A stretch of 52,536 nucleotides of DNA from Candidatus Altimarinota bacterium (GTDB taxonomy: Bacteria; Patescibacteriota; Gracilibacteria; RBG-16-42-10; JAQVLK01), in assembly GCA_028704165.1 (NCBI GenBank), contig JAQVLK010000006.1, positions 1 through 52,536 of the forward strand. Reading direction: 5' to 3'. Below, piece by piece: positions 37,868 through 46,910 of this stretch (position 1 is its first letter; each line of letters begins with the position of its first letter). The translations under genes and the position numbers were made by a program. The notes beneath the pieces were generated by a model. That model did no database searches and was not told where the DNA came from. It was given only the letters and a program-made list of their open reading frames with translations.

Positions 37868-39993
37868 TATGGTCGCAGCTCGGTTTTATAAACCTTGCCA
37901 TCACTACTCAAAACATACAGTATGTTCTCGTCGTAATTGGCGTAGAGATCTATGAGATTATCAATCTTCTCAAAGACGTATTGAGCTTTGTAGACACCGC
38001 CCTTGCCGGTTACCACCACACGTTGATTGTTTTGATCCAAGATGTAAACGAGTCCACTGGCCTCATCTTGATCGACAAAGATTTTACGCGGACTATCAAG
38101 CGCTTGAATCAAACCGGTGATTTCAAATGGGGTTTGCTCGTCGCCATAAATTTTGGAAACCTTGCCATCCGCATTCAAGATATAAATCGCACCATCTATA
38201 CCAAAGTCCACTGCTTGAGAGAGATCCAGTCCGATATTCTTTTTACTGGGCTCTCCATATTGATCATTTTCCGGGCTATAGCGCCAAATCTCATTCTCGC
38301 TTGGGTCCAAGAAATAAAGCATCTTACGACGGTCGTAATCATCGATCGCAATTGCATTCTTGAATCCTCCCTGTGGGAGTTCAGTTAGCGTGAAGTTATC
38401 GTCCTTGTACTTGATGAGCTGATTATCACTGGTGTACATCACAATTCCACCTTCTTGTGTCAAGAAAGCTGAGTCTTTGATGTCAAAATTTTCAGCGCCG
38501 CTCACTGTTACAGTTCGCATATTAACTTCGTCCAAGATTAAGCGATAAATGGCATTTTTATCAAAAGCGTAAAGAGAACTGCCACTGGAAACAAAGCCTC
38601 TTGCTTCTACGTCAGCACGTTTTGTAGCAAGATCAAAAGCTATTTCAGGAACAGCTTCGCGGTAAACATTATCAACACGGTCCAATAAAGATTGTAGTTT
38701 GAGTTGCTCAGCTTCTCCGATGGCTTTGTACTCAGCCATTTCGCTTTCCTTTAGTTGTATGATCTTGTTTTGAACCTGAATGAGAAGGCGCTTAGCGCCC
38801 TCGATATCATAGATAGCGCGTGTTTCGGCCATGCTGCGTTCTTCACTGATTTCCTGTAGCAGTTGATCGAACTGAGCGCGCTCGGCACGTCCCGCACTAA
38901 AATTCCAATACCACATAATAAGTACTGCCAAGATAATAAAAGCTGAAACTGCTAGCACTAACCTGGAATTCGTACGAGGTCTGGCAGTCATAAATTGTCT
39001 GCGACCACTGAATAATTTCTGTAAACTCTTGGAAGTATTTTCTTTGAAAATCTCGTAAGTATTCGTAGCTTTACTCTTTTTGCCTGTGGTCCTATGTCGG
39101 TCGGCCAGCTTATCCAGCTTGTCCTTGAGACGTGCTTCGTCAGAGAGTTTACGATTTTTGAGAGGACTCAGTACGATCGTCTCAAATCCCAAAAGTATTT
39201 TCTGCCAAAAATTTGGTTCTGATAAATCTTCAAAACTGGTTACTTCCTCGAGTTCTTTGATCTCTTCTTCCAAAAGCTCATCTTGTTCAACGCTAGCATC
39301 AGCTTCTATTTCCGGAGCCAATTCTGCGGTTTTGAGTTCTTTGACCTCGGCAATCAAAAGTTGCAATGAATCAAGGGTTTGAATATTGCGAGCGACACTC
39401 TCTTCATTGCTAAGATCGGCCGTCACTAATCCATTAATGAGGGCTTCTTCTGAGATAGCTGACAATAAATCTCCCGAAGAGAAGATCAGGATATCTCCTT
39501 CCGCCAAAGGTCCACTGGAAATATTGAGAAAATTATTTTCGGCTGACAGCTCATCTTGCTCCGGTGCCAAACCTTCGGAAATATTATTGAGTTTGTTGTT
39601 CCGTAGCAGAAAAGCCTGAGATTCTCCGACCTGGGTCAGATGCAGCATGTTAGTTGCCAAGAAGCCAATCACCGCATTGATATGCCCCACCCAGAGATCT
39701 CCTTTGTGCTTGGCGAACTCCCCCAGTTTCTCATTGATATCCTGCAAAGCATTTTCAAAACTGTTGTAAGGATCTTCTTCCAGATTGCGGTACAAATTTT
39801 GGTGCAGAGTGCCCAAAATAATTTCAGCCAGTTGCTCCGCCTCAAAGACGCCCTCGTCAATTTCGAGTGCGAGAAACAACTTTCCATAATTGGCCAATTC
39901 AAGATTATCAGGAATATACAGTTCACTGTAGCGAAATACATCGCTTTCTACCTCCCCAACTTGGAGATTTACTGAGCTCAAATTAAGCTCCAT
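37867..39993 (-). CDS. PP2C-like pseudophosphatase with membrane helix and C-terminal beta-propeller
   Basis: 708 residues. The N-terminal part (~1-215) resembles a PP2C phosphatase fold: GKLFLALEIDEGV, LHLTQVGESQAFLLRNNKL and GDILIFSSGDLLSAISEEA. The metal-binding Asp motifs (DGxGGH, SDG) are not preserved. A long acidic linker (~225-265, EQDELLEEEIKELEEV) precedes one membrane helix (~349-369, LVLAVSAFIILAVLIMWYW), a coiled coil (~375-445) and NHL/propeller-like repeats (~470-705, with ILNADGKVSKIYGD and YILDQNNQRVVVTGKGGVY). Probably a transmembrane sensor or scaffold with a cytoplasmic pseudo-enzyme. Overlaps rlmE by 1 nt. Confidence 0.72.
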   Translation of the reverse strand: MELNLSSVNLQVGEVESDVFRYSELYIPDNLELANYGKLFLALEIDEGVFEAEQLAEIILGTLHQNLYRNLEEDPYNSFENALQDINEKLGEFAKHKGDLWVGHINAVIGFLATNMLHLTQVGESQAFLLRNNKLNNISEGLAPEQDELSAENNFLNISSGPLAEGDILIFSSGDLLSAISEEALINGLVTADLSNEESVARNIQTLDSLQLLIAEVKELKTAELAPEIEADASVEQDELLEEEIKELEEVTSFEDLSEPNFWQKILLGFETIVLSPLKNRKLSDEARLKDKLDKLADRHRTTGKKSKATNTYEIFKENTSKSLQKLFSGRRQFMTARPRTNSRLVLAVSAFIILAVLIMWYWNFSAGRAERAQFDQLLQEISEERSMAETRAIYDIEGAKRLLIQVQNKIIQLKESEMAEYKAIGEAEQLKLQSLLDRVDNVYREAVPEIAFDLATKRADVEARGFVSSGSSLYAFDKNAIYRLILDEVNMRTVTVSGAENFDIKDSAFLTQEGGIVMYTSDNQLIKYKDDNFTLTELPQGGFKNAIAIDDYDRRKMLYFLDPSENEIWRYSPENDQYGEPSKKNIGLDLSQAVDFGIDGAIYILNADGKVSKIYGDEQTPFEITGLIQALDSPRKIFVDQDEASGLVYILDQNNQRVVVTGKGGVYKAQYVFEKIDNLIDLYANYDENILYVLSSDGKVYKTELRP

Positions 39994-40307
39994 AGCTTAA
40001 ACGTTAATTCCATAAGAACATCTTAAGGGCAGCGGCTTATAAATGCAAATAAAAATGTTTAATTGTTACATTGCTAAATTGTTATATTGTTGAAGAGTTT
40101 TTATCTCAGAGCGCCCCTGTTCTTTAGAATTAGTGCAAGTGTGAGTGCAAGTCAGAGGAAGATTTATCTTGCACTGTGACTGGAATCTGCTGACTGGCAC
40201 GGTTTTTTTAGTTTGTTGCTTGCCGCCGAGTACCGAGGTCCGAAAGTGTTCCGTTTTACTTTCCTCTCATCTTTTAGTATCTTTAGCTACGCTAAAAAGC
40301 TGAGAAT
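39994..40307. repeat. Non-coding spacer upstream of pyrD
   Basis: Contains a TTGTTA array (40058-40096), GTGCAAGTGTGAGTGCAAGT (40134-40153) and an element CCGCCGAGTACCGAGGTCCG related to 36399-36420. No gene and no clear promoter is seen. Confidence 0.6.
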
Positions 40308-41240
40308 ATGCCAGATCTAAAAACTAAGCTTGCCGGAATAAACCTCGAGAATCCTCTGATTCTGGCTTCCGGGTTCCTTGGTGTGAGTAAAGCTTCGCTC
40401 GAGTTTGTGATCAAAAACGGGGCCGGAGCTGTCACGATCAAATCAATTAGCCGTCTTCCTCGTTCGGGTCACCATGCTCCGATCATAGCTGCGTTTGAGG
40501 CAGGACTTTTGAACGCGGTCGGATATTCCAATCCGGGGATGATCAAGGCGCGCGAGGAATACGCAGATTTAAAAAAACTAAAAGCGCCGGTCTTCCTCAG
40601 TGCTATCGGACAAAAGCCCGGTGATTTCGCCAAGGTGGTAGCAACTTTAGAAAAAAATGATTTTGCCGCAGTTGAAATAGTGCTCTCTTGTCCGCATACA
40701 CCCGGGTATGGAACGCTGGCTGGGCAAAGTACTCCTGCCGCTACCGCCAAGATTACCAAAGCCGTGCGTAAAGTTACGCGGAAACCGCTTTTCGTCAAAG
40801 TTTCTCCGGATGCCCCCAAACTTACTGAAATCTGTAAGGCCGCTGAAGCAGCTGGGGCCGATGGTATTACAGCTGTTAATACGATGGGGCCGGGGATGAT
40901 CATTGATTTGGAAGCGAGAAAGCCCGTCCTGGGTTTTGGCATGGGAGGTGTCAGTGGAGCTGCTCTTCACCCTATTGCGGTTCGTTGTGTCTATGAAATT
41001 TCGCAAGCGGTCAAAATTCCTATCATCGGAACCGGAGGAGTGACAAGCGGTCGAGATGCAATCGAGATGGTGATGGCCGGAGCTACCGGTATCGGAGTTG
41101 GCACTGCTATCAGTACACGAGGAGTTGCATGTTTCCACTTAATCGCCAAAGAAATGCAAGACTGGATGAAAGAAAATGGAGTCAAAAGTTTGGAAGAAAT
41201 CAGAGGAATAGCTTGGAAAATGAGCAAAAAGGGGTCGTGA
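40308..41240 (+). CDS. pyrD: Dihydroorotate dehydrogenase, class 1B catalytic subunit
   Basis: 310 residues. LILASGFLGVSKASLEFV, IKSISRLPRSGHHAP, LNAVGYSNPGM, the catalytic Cys128 in EIVLSCPHTPGYG, KPLFVKVSPDAP, and the FMN phosphate site IIGTGGVTSGRDAIEMVMAG. Cys rather than Ser, plus pyrK next door, marks class 1B, which passes electrons to NAD+ via PyrK. It oxidises dihydroorotate to orotate. The last codons and the stop are formed by a palindromic repeat (41229-41246), so the C-terminal KKGS may be repeat-derived. Confidence 0.95.
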   Translation: MPDLKTKLAGINLENPLILASGFLGVSKASLEFVIKNGAGAVTIKSISRLPRSGHHAPIIAAFEAGLLNAVGYSNPGMIKAREEYADLKKLKAPVFLSAIGQKPGDFAKVVATLEKNDFAAVEIVLSCPHTPGYGTLAGQSTPAATAKITKAVRKVTRKPLFVKVSPDAPKLTEICKAAEAAGADGITAVNTMGPGMIIDLEARKPVLGFGMGGVSGAALHPIAVRCVYEISQAVKIPIIGTGGVTSGRDAIEMVMAGATGIGVGTAISTRGVACFHLIAKEMQDWMKENGVKSLEEIRGIAWKMSKKGS

Positions 41241-41246
41241 CCCCTT
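41229..41246. repeat. Palindromic repeat forming the pyrD 3' end
   Basis: AAGGGGTC-GT-GACCCCTT followed by GTCTCGAAGAC. It is related to the ACAAGGGGGCA palindromes and supplies the pyrD stop codon (41238-41240). Confidence 0.7.
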
Positions 41247-41289
41247 GTCTCGAAGACACTGCTCACCACTAACCACTAGTCACTAGTTC

Positions 41290-42087
41290 ATGTCTCAATC
41301 CCTAACTCTCAAAATAGCGCGTATCGAAAAAGAAGCTGCCGCTGTGCGTACTTATTGGTTCAAGCATCGTCTGGATGCTAAACCAGGACAGTTTGTCATG
41401 TTGTGGATACCCGGCTTTGATCAAAAACCAATCAGTATCGCCTACGCTGACAAAAAAGAATTTGCCCTGACAGTCTCAGCGATTGGTCCGGCTACCAAGC
41501 ATTTGGAGAAGATGAAGGTTGGAGATGTGCTTGGTATTCTTGGACCACTTGGAACTTACTATAAAATCCCCGCCAAGAAAAAGCTGGTCTGTGTCGCTGG
41601 TGGTTATGGTGCAGCGCCACTTTATTTTGCGACACTGGAAGCTCTCCAAAAAGGCTGCCAAGTTGATTTTATTCTAGGAGCGCGGACTAAGGATCTGTTG
41701 CTTTATCAAAATAAATTAGCGAAGACCAAGGCCAGAGTACATATCACGACCAATGACGGCAGTAAAGGAAAAAAAGGCTTAGTAACTGATGTTCTTGAGC
41801 AGCTTTGTGCTTCGAAAAAGCCTTTTGAGATTATGACTTGCGGACCGGAGTTGATGGAATATGGGGTTTTTCAAATCGCAGAAGAATACAAAGTACCTTG
41901 CCAAATCAGTATTGAACGTTATATGAAATGCGGTACCGGAGTCTGCGGTTCTTGCTCGGTTGACCCTCAGGGCTTGCGCATGTGCACCGAAGGTCCGGTG
42001 GTAGATAAGGTCCTCGCCAAGATGATCTATGAATTTGGTAAATATCACAGAGACGCCACTGGCACCAAAATTTATTATAAAAAATAA
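41290..42087 (+). CDS. pyrK: Dihydroorotate dehydrogenase electron transfer subunit
   Basis: 265 residues. FAD domain with QFVMLWIPGFDQKPISIAY, NAD-binding domain with KLVCVAGGYGAAPLYFATLEA and MTCGPELMEYGVF, then the [2Fe-2S] cysteines in CGTGVCGSC and RMCTEGP. It carries electrons from PyrD FMN to NAD+. It lies 49 nt after pyrD; the spacer is a CACTAGTCACTAGT-type repeat reaching to the ATG, with no Shine-Dalgarno. Confidence 0.95.
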   Translation: MSQSLTLKIARIEKEAAAVRTYWFKHRLDAKPGQFVMLWIPGFDQKPISIAYADKKEFALTVSAIGPATKHLEKMKVGDVLGILGPLGTYYKIPAKKKLVCVAGGYGAAPLYFATLEALQKGCQVDFILGARTKDLLLYQNKLAKTKARVHITTNDGSKGKKGLVTDVLEQLCASKKPFEIMTCGPELMEYGVFQIAEEYKVPCQISIERYMKCGTGVCGSCSVDPQGLRMCTEGPVVDKVLAKMIYEFGKYHRDATGTKIYYKK

Positions 42088-42126
42088 TTCTCTCATTCAA
42101 AATTCAAAATTTATAATTTTCTGCCC

Positions 42127-42765
42127 ATGTCCTCCCAAGAAATTGCCCAGATTTTACTAGAGAAAGGTGCTGTCAAAGTTAGTTTTGATAATCCTTTTCG
42201 TTGGGCTTCCGGGATTGTCTCTCCGCTCTATTGTGATAATCGTCTCATGATTTCCTATCCTAAAGAAAGAAAACAAATTGTGCAGGCTTTTGTGGCACAG
42301 ATTGAGAAGATGGGGCAGGATTTTGATGTGCTTGCCGGGACTGCTTCGGCTGGGATTCCGTGGGCTGCTTTTGTGGCCTACGAGTTGAATAAACCCATGA
42401 TTTATATTCGTAAAGAAGCCAAAGAATACGGCGCTAAAAAAAGGACAGAAGGCGTTCTCAAGGCTGGAGATAAAGTCTTATTGATCGAAGATCTCGTCTC
42501 AACCGGTGGTAGTTCGATTAGTGCGGCGGAGGCTTTGCAGGAAGAAGGAGCTAATGTGATTGCGGTTTTGGCGATTGTTTCTTGGGAAATGATTATGAGT
42601 CAAACTCGTTTCGAAGAGGCTGGACTGAGACTTTCGGTACTGACTTCTTACAATGATATTATCTCTACTGCGTTGAAGCGCGGCGATATTACGGAGGAGC
42701 AGTATCATAAAATTATTGAATTCAAACAGGATCCAGCTGGGTGGGCGGAGAGTGCGGGACTTTAA
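42127..42765 (+). CDS. pyrE: Orotate phosphoribosyltransferase
   Basis: 212 residues. ILLEKGAVKVSFDNPFRWASG, SPLYCDNRLMISYPKER, GTASAGIPWAAFVAYELNKP, KEAKEYGAKKRTEG and the PRPP motif VLLIEDLVSTGGSS are typical. It makes OMP from orotate and PRPP. It follows pyrK by 39 nt, the spacer being an AATTCAAA-type array. Confidence 0.96.
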   Translation: MSSQEIAQILLEKGAVKVSFDNPFRWASGIVSPLYCDNRLMISYPKERKQIVQAFVAQIEKMGQDFDVLAGTASAGIPWAAFVAYELNKPMIYIRKEAKEYGAKKRTEGVLKAGDKVLLIEDLVSTGGSSISAAEALQEEGANVIAVLAIVSWEMIMSQTRFEEAGLRLSVLTSYNDIISTALKRGDITEEQYHKIIEFKQDPAGWAESAGL

Positions 42766-43150
42766 AAACAGCAAACAGGGAAGAGGGACTAGGGGGAAGG
42801 CAGGGACTAGGGTGTTTTTAACTAGGCACTAGTGACTTGCACTTTCACTTGCACTGAAGTTAATGCTTAAATAGTTCAAATGGTCGGGAAGGCAGGGACT
42901 AGGGTAGAGGGTCTAGGGGGAGTTAGTGACTAGTGACTTACACTTACACTTTCACTTAAGAAAATGGCCTGAATGGCTGGGGGAAACAGTAAGTAAGTGA
43001 ATAAGTTCCGCCTAGGCGGATAAGTACTGAAGTACTGAAACACTGTATTACTGTATTCCTAGCTTAATGGTTATATAGTTAAATTGTTGTATTGTTAAGC
43101 TGACTTTTATTTGTAATGAAATAATTATTGGTTTAGGCAAGTTGGGTGAT
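42766..43150. repeat. Repeat-rich non-coding spacer
   Basis: No gene. GGAAGGCAGGGACTAGGGT occurs twice (near 42797 and 42889), with CACTAGTGACTTGCACTT-type repeats (42827-42958), the palindrome TCCGCCTAGGCGGA (43007-43020), repeated AGTACTGAAGTACTG/TACTGTATTACTG and an AATTGTTGTATTGTTA array (43069-43100). Confidence 0.7.
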
Positions 43151-43179
43151 TTGAACTTTGCGGATCTTTTTGGTATAAT
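43151..43179 (+). promoter_or_regulatory. Promoter TTGAAC-17-TATAAT
   Basis: -35 TTGAAC (43151-43156) and -10 TATAAT (43174-43179) separated by 17 nt; predicted start about 26 nt before ATG 43212. Confidence 0.8.
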
Positions 43180-43211
43180 TTAATGAAGTCGCCGAACCTA
43201 AATTCAGAAAA

Positions 43212-43820
43212 ATGTACAAAAAACATCAATACAAACACAAAGTCAGATCAACAATCGGAGTTATGGGAGGCGCTAGCCCACTGGAAATAAATCCTTATGT
43301 TGCACGTCGCGCTGAAATTATAGGTCGAGAAATAGCTAAACATGGCTATGTTTTGATTACCGGTGCTACAACCGGATATCCTTTTTATGCTTGTAAGGGC
43401 GCCCAAGCGGAAGGTGGTTTGTCGGTTGGTATTTCTCCGGCCAAAAATCTATCGGAACATTTGGAGAGATATAAACTACCGGCTGGTTATATGGATGTCA
43501 TTATTTATACGGCTTCCGGCTTCAACGCGCGTAACGCTACCAATATCTCCAGTTCAGATGCCATCATCACAGTTGGTGGACGTGCCGGAACTTTGAACGA
43601 ATTTACTGCAGCTTATGATACGGGCAAGATTATCGGAATCCTCAAACATTCCGGTGGGATTTCAGATGGTATAGATGAAATCCTAAAACACTGCAAAAAG
43701 AAAGATAGTTCAGCGATCATCTTCCAAGAGGAAGATCCGGTGCTTTTGGTGCAGAAGGTGGTGGAGCAGCTTGAGAAAAGAAGCAACGGACATGTTGAGT
43801 CAGATCAGACTGTGATTTAG
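43212..43820 (+). CDS. LOG-family (SLOG Rossmann fold) nucleotide-binding protein
   Basis: 202 residues. STIGVMGGASPLEINPYVARRA, YVLITGATTGYPFYACKGA, SGFNARNATNISSSDAIITVGG and RAGTLNEFTAAYDTGKIIGIL match the TIGR00725/LOG-like fold. The PGGxGT(x)xE motif of phosphoribohydrolases appears as VGGRAGTLNE. LOG proteins release free cytokinin-like bases from nucleotides, but many relatives are uncharacterised nucleotide-binding proteins. It has its own promoter, and lies between pyrE and pyrF without evident pathway link. Confidence 0.78.
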   Translation: MYKKHQYKHKVRSTIGVMGGASPLEINPYVARRAEIIGREIAKHGYVLITGATTGYPFYACKGAQAEGGLSVGISPAKNLSEHLERYKLPAGYMDVIIYTASGFNARNATNISSSDAIITVGGRAGTLNEFTAAYDTGKIIGILKHSGGISDGIDEILKHCKKKDSSAIIFQEEDPVLLVQKVVEQLEKRSNGHVESDQTVI

Positions 43821-44207
43821 AAACAAACAACATAAGACAGACGACGGGAGACAGAACTATGATTACACTGATTTAATGATACTTCGATTCCGCTACGCTT
43901 CACTCAGTACGAGTCACATGTTCTTTATGCACTTAGACTAGAGGATGTTACTGCTCGTCATGAGAGAACGAAGTGAACCGAATGATGGGCTATGATTGGA
44001 AGGCACGTTTCTTTGAAGTGTTTCTTAATAATCATAGTTTTCATTTAATCATCTGCCCAGGAGGACCGCGAGTAGTCTTTGATATTAAAACCAGTCGCAT
44101 CCCCTTGTGGGTGCGCAAAGGCCACCTTCCCTTTTATTATTTTGGCAGAAGCTTGTGAGAGCTGTCTTTTTGAGTTAAGCTCCCCCTTAGAGAATAAAAG
44201 ATTTACC
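43821..44207. repeat. Spacer with 36-nt dispersed repeat
   Basis: 43880-43915 repeats 27469-27504 with one mismatch, and TCATGAGAGAACGAAGTGAACCGAATGATG (43959-43987) is a relative of the element near 27549-27575. A GACAGACGACGGGAGACAGA stretch lies near 43835-43855. 44088-44150 has small inverted repeats such as GCATCCCCTTGTGGGTGC. No gene is supported. Confidence 0.6.
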
Positions 44208-45095
44208 ATGAACTTTGCAGACCGTTTGATCGCAGCTATCAAGAATAAAAAGTCCGTAGCCTGTGTCGGGCTCGATCCTCACTGGGATCAAATCCCGGCT
44301 TTTTTAAAAGAAGGCAGAACTCCCGGTGAAGCAATCTTGGCCTTCAATAAGGGCATCATAGACGCAATTTCTGACTTGGTGCCGATCGTGAAACCGCAAC
44401 TGGCTTTTTACGAGAAGTTTGGCATGGATGGACTGGGAGCTTTCTGGGAAACTATCAAATATGCCAAAGAAAAGGGCTTGCTGGTCCTTGCTGACGGGAA
44501 ACGTGATGATATCGGCAGTACAGCAGTAGCTTACGCACAGGCTTACCTGGATACGAAGGGTGAATTTGGACAATACATCGATGCTTTGACAGTCAATGCT
44601 TACTTGGGTAGCGACGGAGTTAAGCCTTTCGTTGATCTTTGTCGCGAACATGACAAAGGAATTTTCGTCTTAGTCAAAACTTCCAATCCTTCTTCCGGCG
44701 AGCTCCAAGATTTGAGACTTGCAGACGGCATGACAGTGAAAGAAAAAATGGCTTCACTCGTGGCGCGTTGGGGACAGGATCTCGAGGGGAAAGAAGGCTA
44801 CTCTGCTATCGGAGCTGTCGTCGGAGCAACTTATCCGGAAGATTTCGAGAAGCTCAGAGCCCAGATGCCACAGCAAATCTTTCTCATCCCCGGTTACGGT
44901 GCGCAAGGAGGTACTGCCGCTGATCTTAAGACTTGCTTTGACGAGCAAGGCCTCGGGGCCATCGTGAACTCTTCCCGCGGCATCATCTTTGCCTACACCA
45001 AGGACAGTAAATATTCAGAAGAAGACTTCGCCGAGGCCGCGCGTGAAGCGGTACTGAAGATGAATGGGGAACTTGCAGCAAATTATAAATTTTGA
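44208..45095 (+). CDS. pyrF: Orotidine 5'-phosphate decarboxylase (type 2)
   Basis: 295 residues from ATG 44208; the frame is open upstream but homology starts at MNFADRLIAAIKNKKSVACV. VGLDPHWDQIP, VKPQLAFYEKFG, the active-site string ADGKRDDIGSTA, VLVKTSNPSS and FLIPGYGAQGG identify the long type-2 subfamily. It decarboxylates OMP to UMP, the last step of the pathway. Same direction as pyrD/K/E but 1.4 kb away. Confidence 0.95.
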   Translation: MNFADRLIAAIKNKKSVACVGLDPHWDQIPAFLKEGRTPGEAILAFNKGIIDAISDLVPIVKPQLAFYEKFGMDGLGAFWETIKYAKEKGLLVLADGKRDDIGSTAVAYAQAYLDTKGEFGQYIDALTVNAYLGSDGVKPFVDLCREHDKGIFVLVKTSNPSSGELQDLRLADGMTVKEKMASLVARWGQDLEGKEGYSAIGAVVGATYPEDFEKLRAQMPQQIFLIPGYGAQGGTAADLKTCFDEQGLGAIVNSSRGIIFAYTKDSKYSEEDFAEAAREAVLKMNGELAANYKF

Positions 45096-45152
45096 ATTCT
45101 GAATGATGAATTAATCCAAATTCAACATTCAAAATTTGTCTTCAAAGCTTAG

Positions 45153-45794
45153 TTATCCTCCACATGGTATTGGTAAAGGTGCCTGCGCCAATCCTATATA
45201 TGTTTCAGCGAACTTAATCTCTGCATCATTATAGTAAATCTCGTACCGTATTCTAAATATACAAGGAAGGGTACCTATGCTATTAGAAGAACCTATGCAC
45301 GCATGATAATAGTCATACTCCCCTGTAAGCTGATCATAAGGTGGTTCATATACATAGACTTGGTTGCTAAGGATATCTGATCCACTCGTAGAACGCTGCT
45401 TCTCAGGATCCTGATGATTACAAGAAAAGTACCATTTGCCACTCCAACCAGAGAAGTCATAGTCTGCCGGGGGAGGTGGAGACAAAGTGACAGAGAAAGT
45501 TATATCCTGAAACAAATTCGTCTCATCCTCCGGATCAGCACTGATGCTCATAGAATCCGGTACGTAGGTGGGAGGGATCCATTGAGTGCAGATATTTGAG
45601 AGACATCTCAAACCTTCGATACAGTTGGCATCGATGACACAGGCTCCGCCTGCGGTGGCTGATTTGTATTGCATGATTTGTCCCGAGATACGAGCTTGGC
45701 CGAAGTCACCGCGATTAAGAGCGAAAAAGATCAATACCCCCCCCAGTAGCACTAGTAAGACAATTCCGAGCTTATTATTTTTCATCTTAGACAT
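45153..45794 (-). CDS. Secreted or membrane-anchored hypothetical protein
   Basis: 213 residues. An N-terminal membrane helix (KLGIVLLVLLGGVLIFFAL, ~8-26) is followed by an extracytoplasmic part with many cysteines: ACVIDANCIEGLRCLSNIC early, WYFSCNHQ, YYHACIGSS and PCIFRIRYEI later. The Cys spacing of the first segment resembles small disulfide-rich knots in surface proteins. Residues ~85-200 look beta-rich. No family is recognised. TGC-TACAAT promoter 22 nt upstream. Confidence 0.65.
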   Translation of the reverse strand: MSKMKNNKLGIVLLVLLGGVLIFFALNRGDFGQARISGQIMQYKSATAGGACVIDANCIEGLRCLSNICTQWIPPTYVPDSMSISADPEDETNLFQDITFSVTLSPPPPADYDFSGWSGKWYFSCNHQDPEKQRSTSGSDILSNQVYVYEPPYDQLTGEYDYYHACIGSSNSIGTLPCIFRIRYEIYYNDAEIKFAETYIGLAQAPLPIPCGG

Positions 45795-45816
45795 TTAATG
45801 TAATTAAAACTGTTTG

Positions 45817-45825
45817 ATTGTAGCA
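45817..45825 (-). promoter_or_regulatory. Extended -10 promoter (TGC TACAAT)
   Basis: TGC-TACAAT on the minus strand; predicted start ~16 nt before the ATG at 45794. Confidence 0.5.
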
Positions 45826-45867
45826 ATTTAACATCCCAATTCAAAATTCAACATTCAAAATTTGTCT

Positions 45868-46476
45868 TCAGTAGTCTCTCCTCCCATTCAGCGCCTGACT
45901 AAGTGTCACTTCGTCGGCATATTCGAGATCGCCGCCGACCGGTAGTCCGCGAGCGATGCGCGTGATCTTGAGATTGGGAATATTTTCGAGTTGCTGATGG
46001 ATGAAACTAGCTGTGGCTTCTCCTTCGAGTGAGGGATTGGTGGCTAGGATGATTTCGACCGGTTTCCCTTCGAAAGCTTTGACACGTGCCACCAGTTTAT
46101 CAACAGTAAGTTTATCAGGACCGATTCCTTCGATGGGGTTGATAATGCCATGGAGAACATGGTAGGTACCGTAGTGCTCATTGGTACGTTCAAAAGCGAT
46201 CACATCCAGAGGATCTTCCACCACTAAAATCTGATCAATTTTGCGGGCTGTATTACTACAAATCTTACAGGGATCACTTTCGGCAAAGTTCCAGCAAGTC
46301 TGACAAAGTTTCAGATTGGCCTTGAGATCCAGTACTGCTTTTCCTAAACTCTCCAAGTCATGATCACTTTGCTTGAGTAAATAGAAAGTCAGTCTGGCAG
46401 CGGTTTTCCTGCCAATGCCGGGTAGCTTACTGAGCTCTTCAATTAAATTTTGAATAGATGCTGGTAGTTCTGACAT
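45868..46476 (-). CDS. recR: Recombination protein RecR
   Basis: 202 residues from ATG 46476, which overlaps the upstream stop (TGATG). HhH region IEELSKLPGIGRKTAARL, zinc finger C58-x2-C61...C70-x2-C73, Toprim core ILVVEDPLDVIAFE and the Walker-B-like C-terminus ARGLPVGGDLEYADEVTL. With RecF (15.7 kb) it helps load RecA on gapped DNA. It is grouped with ybaB, dnaB and dnaX in the classic dnaX-ybaB-recR order, with dnaB and a membrane gene inserted. Confidence 0.96.
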   Translation of the reverse strand: MSELPASIQNLIEELSKLPGIGRKTAARLTFYLLKQSDHDLESLGKAVLDLKANLKLCQTCWNFAESDPCKICSNTARKIDQILVVEDPLDVIAFERTNEHYGTYHVLHGIINPIEGIGPDKLTVDKLVARVKAFEGKPVEIILATNPSLEGEATASFIHQQLENIPNLKITRIARGLPVGGDLEYADEVTLSQALNGRRDY

Positions 46477-46835
46477 CAAATTATATCTTTAAGGTCGGGA
46501 TCGATAAAATGAGGATCTCTTTGACGTTTTTCTGCTCTTTCCCTCTCAGCCTGATACTCTTTACTAACGATATCTTTTTCATAACGAGTCATTTTGCCAG
46601 TAAAGAGCTTGATTGTGTCATAGGCTACCACCAACACCAAGATGCTGTCGAAGCCCAAGATAATCCAATTGCGATCAAGGAGTGCTCCACCGGCAACCAG
46701 TAAAGAGCCCACAAGTAGTAACAAGAGATAAATGCGCAGACTCATCTTCTTGCCGACTTGTTTCCCTCTGTAGTAAGGGATGAAGGCAATCATGATAAAA
46801 CCAATCACAAATGGTAGATTGAAAGAAAGATTCAT
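46476..46835 (-). CDS. Small membrane protein
   Basis: 119 residues with three hydrophobic helices (~7-21, ~33-52 and ~57-77: VIGFIMIAFIPYY, IYLLLLLVGSLLVAGGALL, WIILGFDSILVLVVAYDTI) and a charged cytoplasmic tail (RYEKDIVSKEYQAERERAEK). No family is recognised. Its stop overlaps the recR start, so the two are translationally coupled. Confidence 0.75.
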   Translation of the reverse strand: MNLSFNLPFVIGFIMIAFIPYYRGKQVGKKMSLRIYLLLLLVGSLLVAGGALLDRNWIILGFDSILVLVVAYDTIKLFTGKMTRYEKDIVSKEYQAERERAEKRQRDPHFIDPDLKDII

Positions 46836-46910
46836 ACGAAATGATAAATTTTAAATTATGAATTTTGAATGTAAAACAATTTAGAATTCAACATTCAAAA
46901 TTTTGCATTT

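Noticed and set aside
43973-44158. 61-codon frame upstream of pyrF
   Set aside because: Starts inside a dispersed repeat and has no recognisable features.
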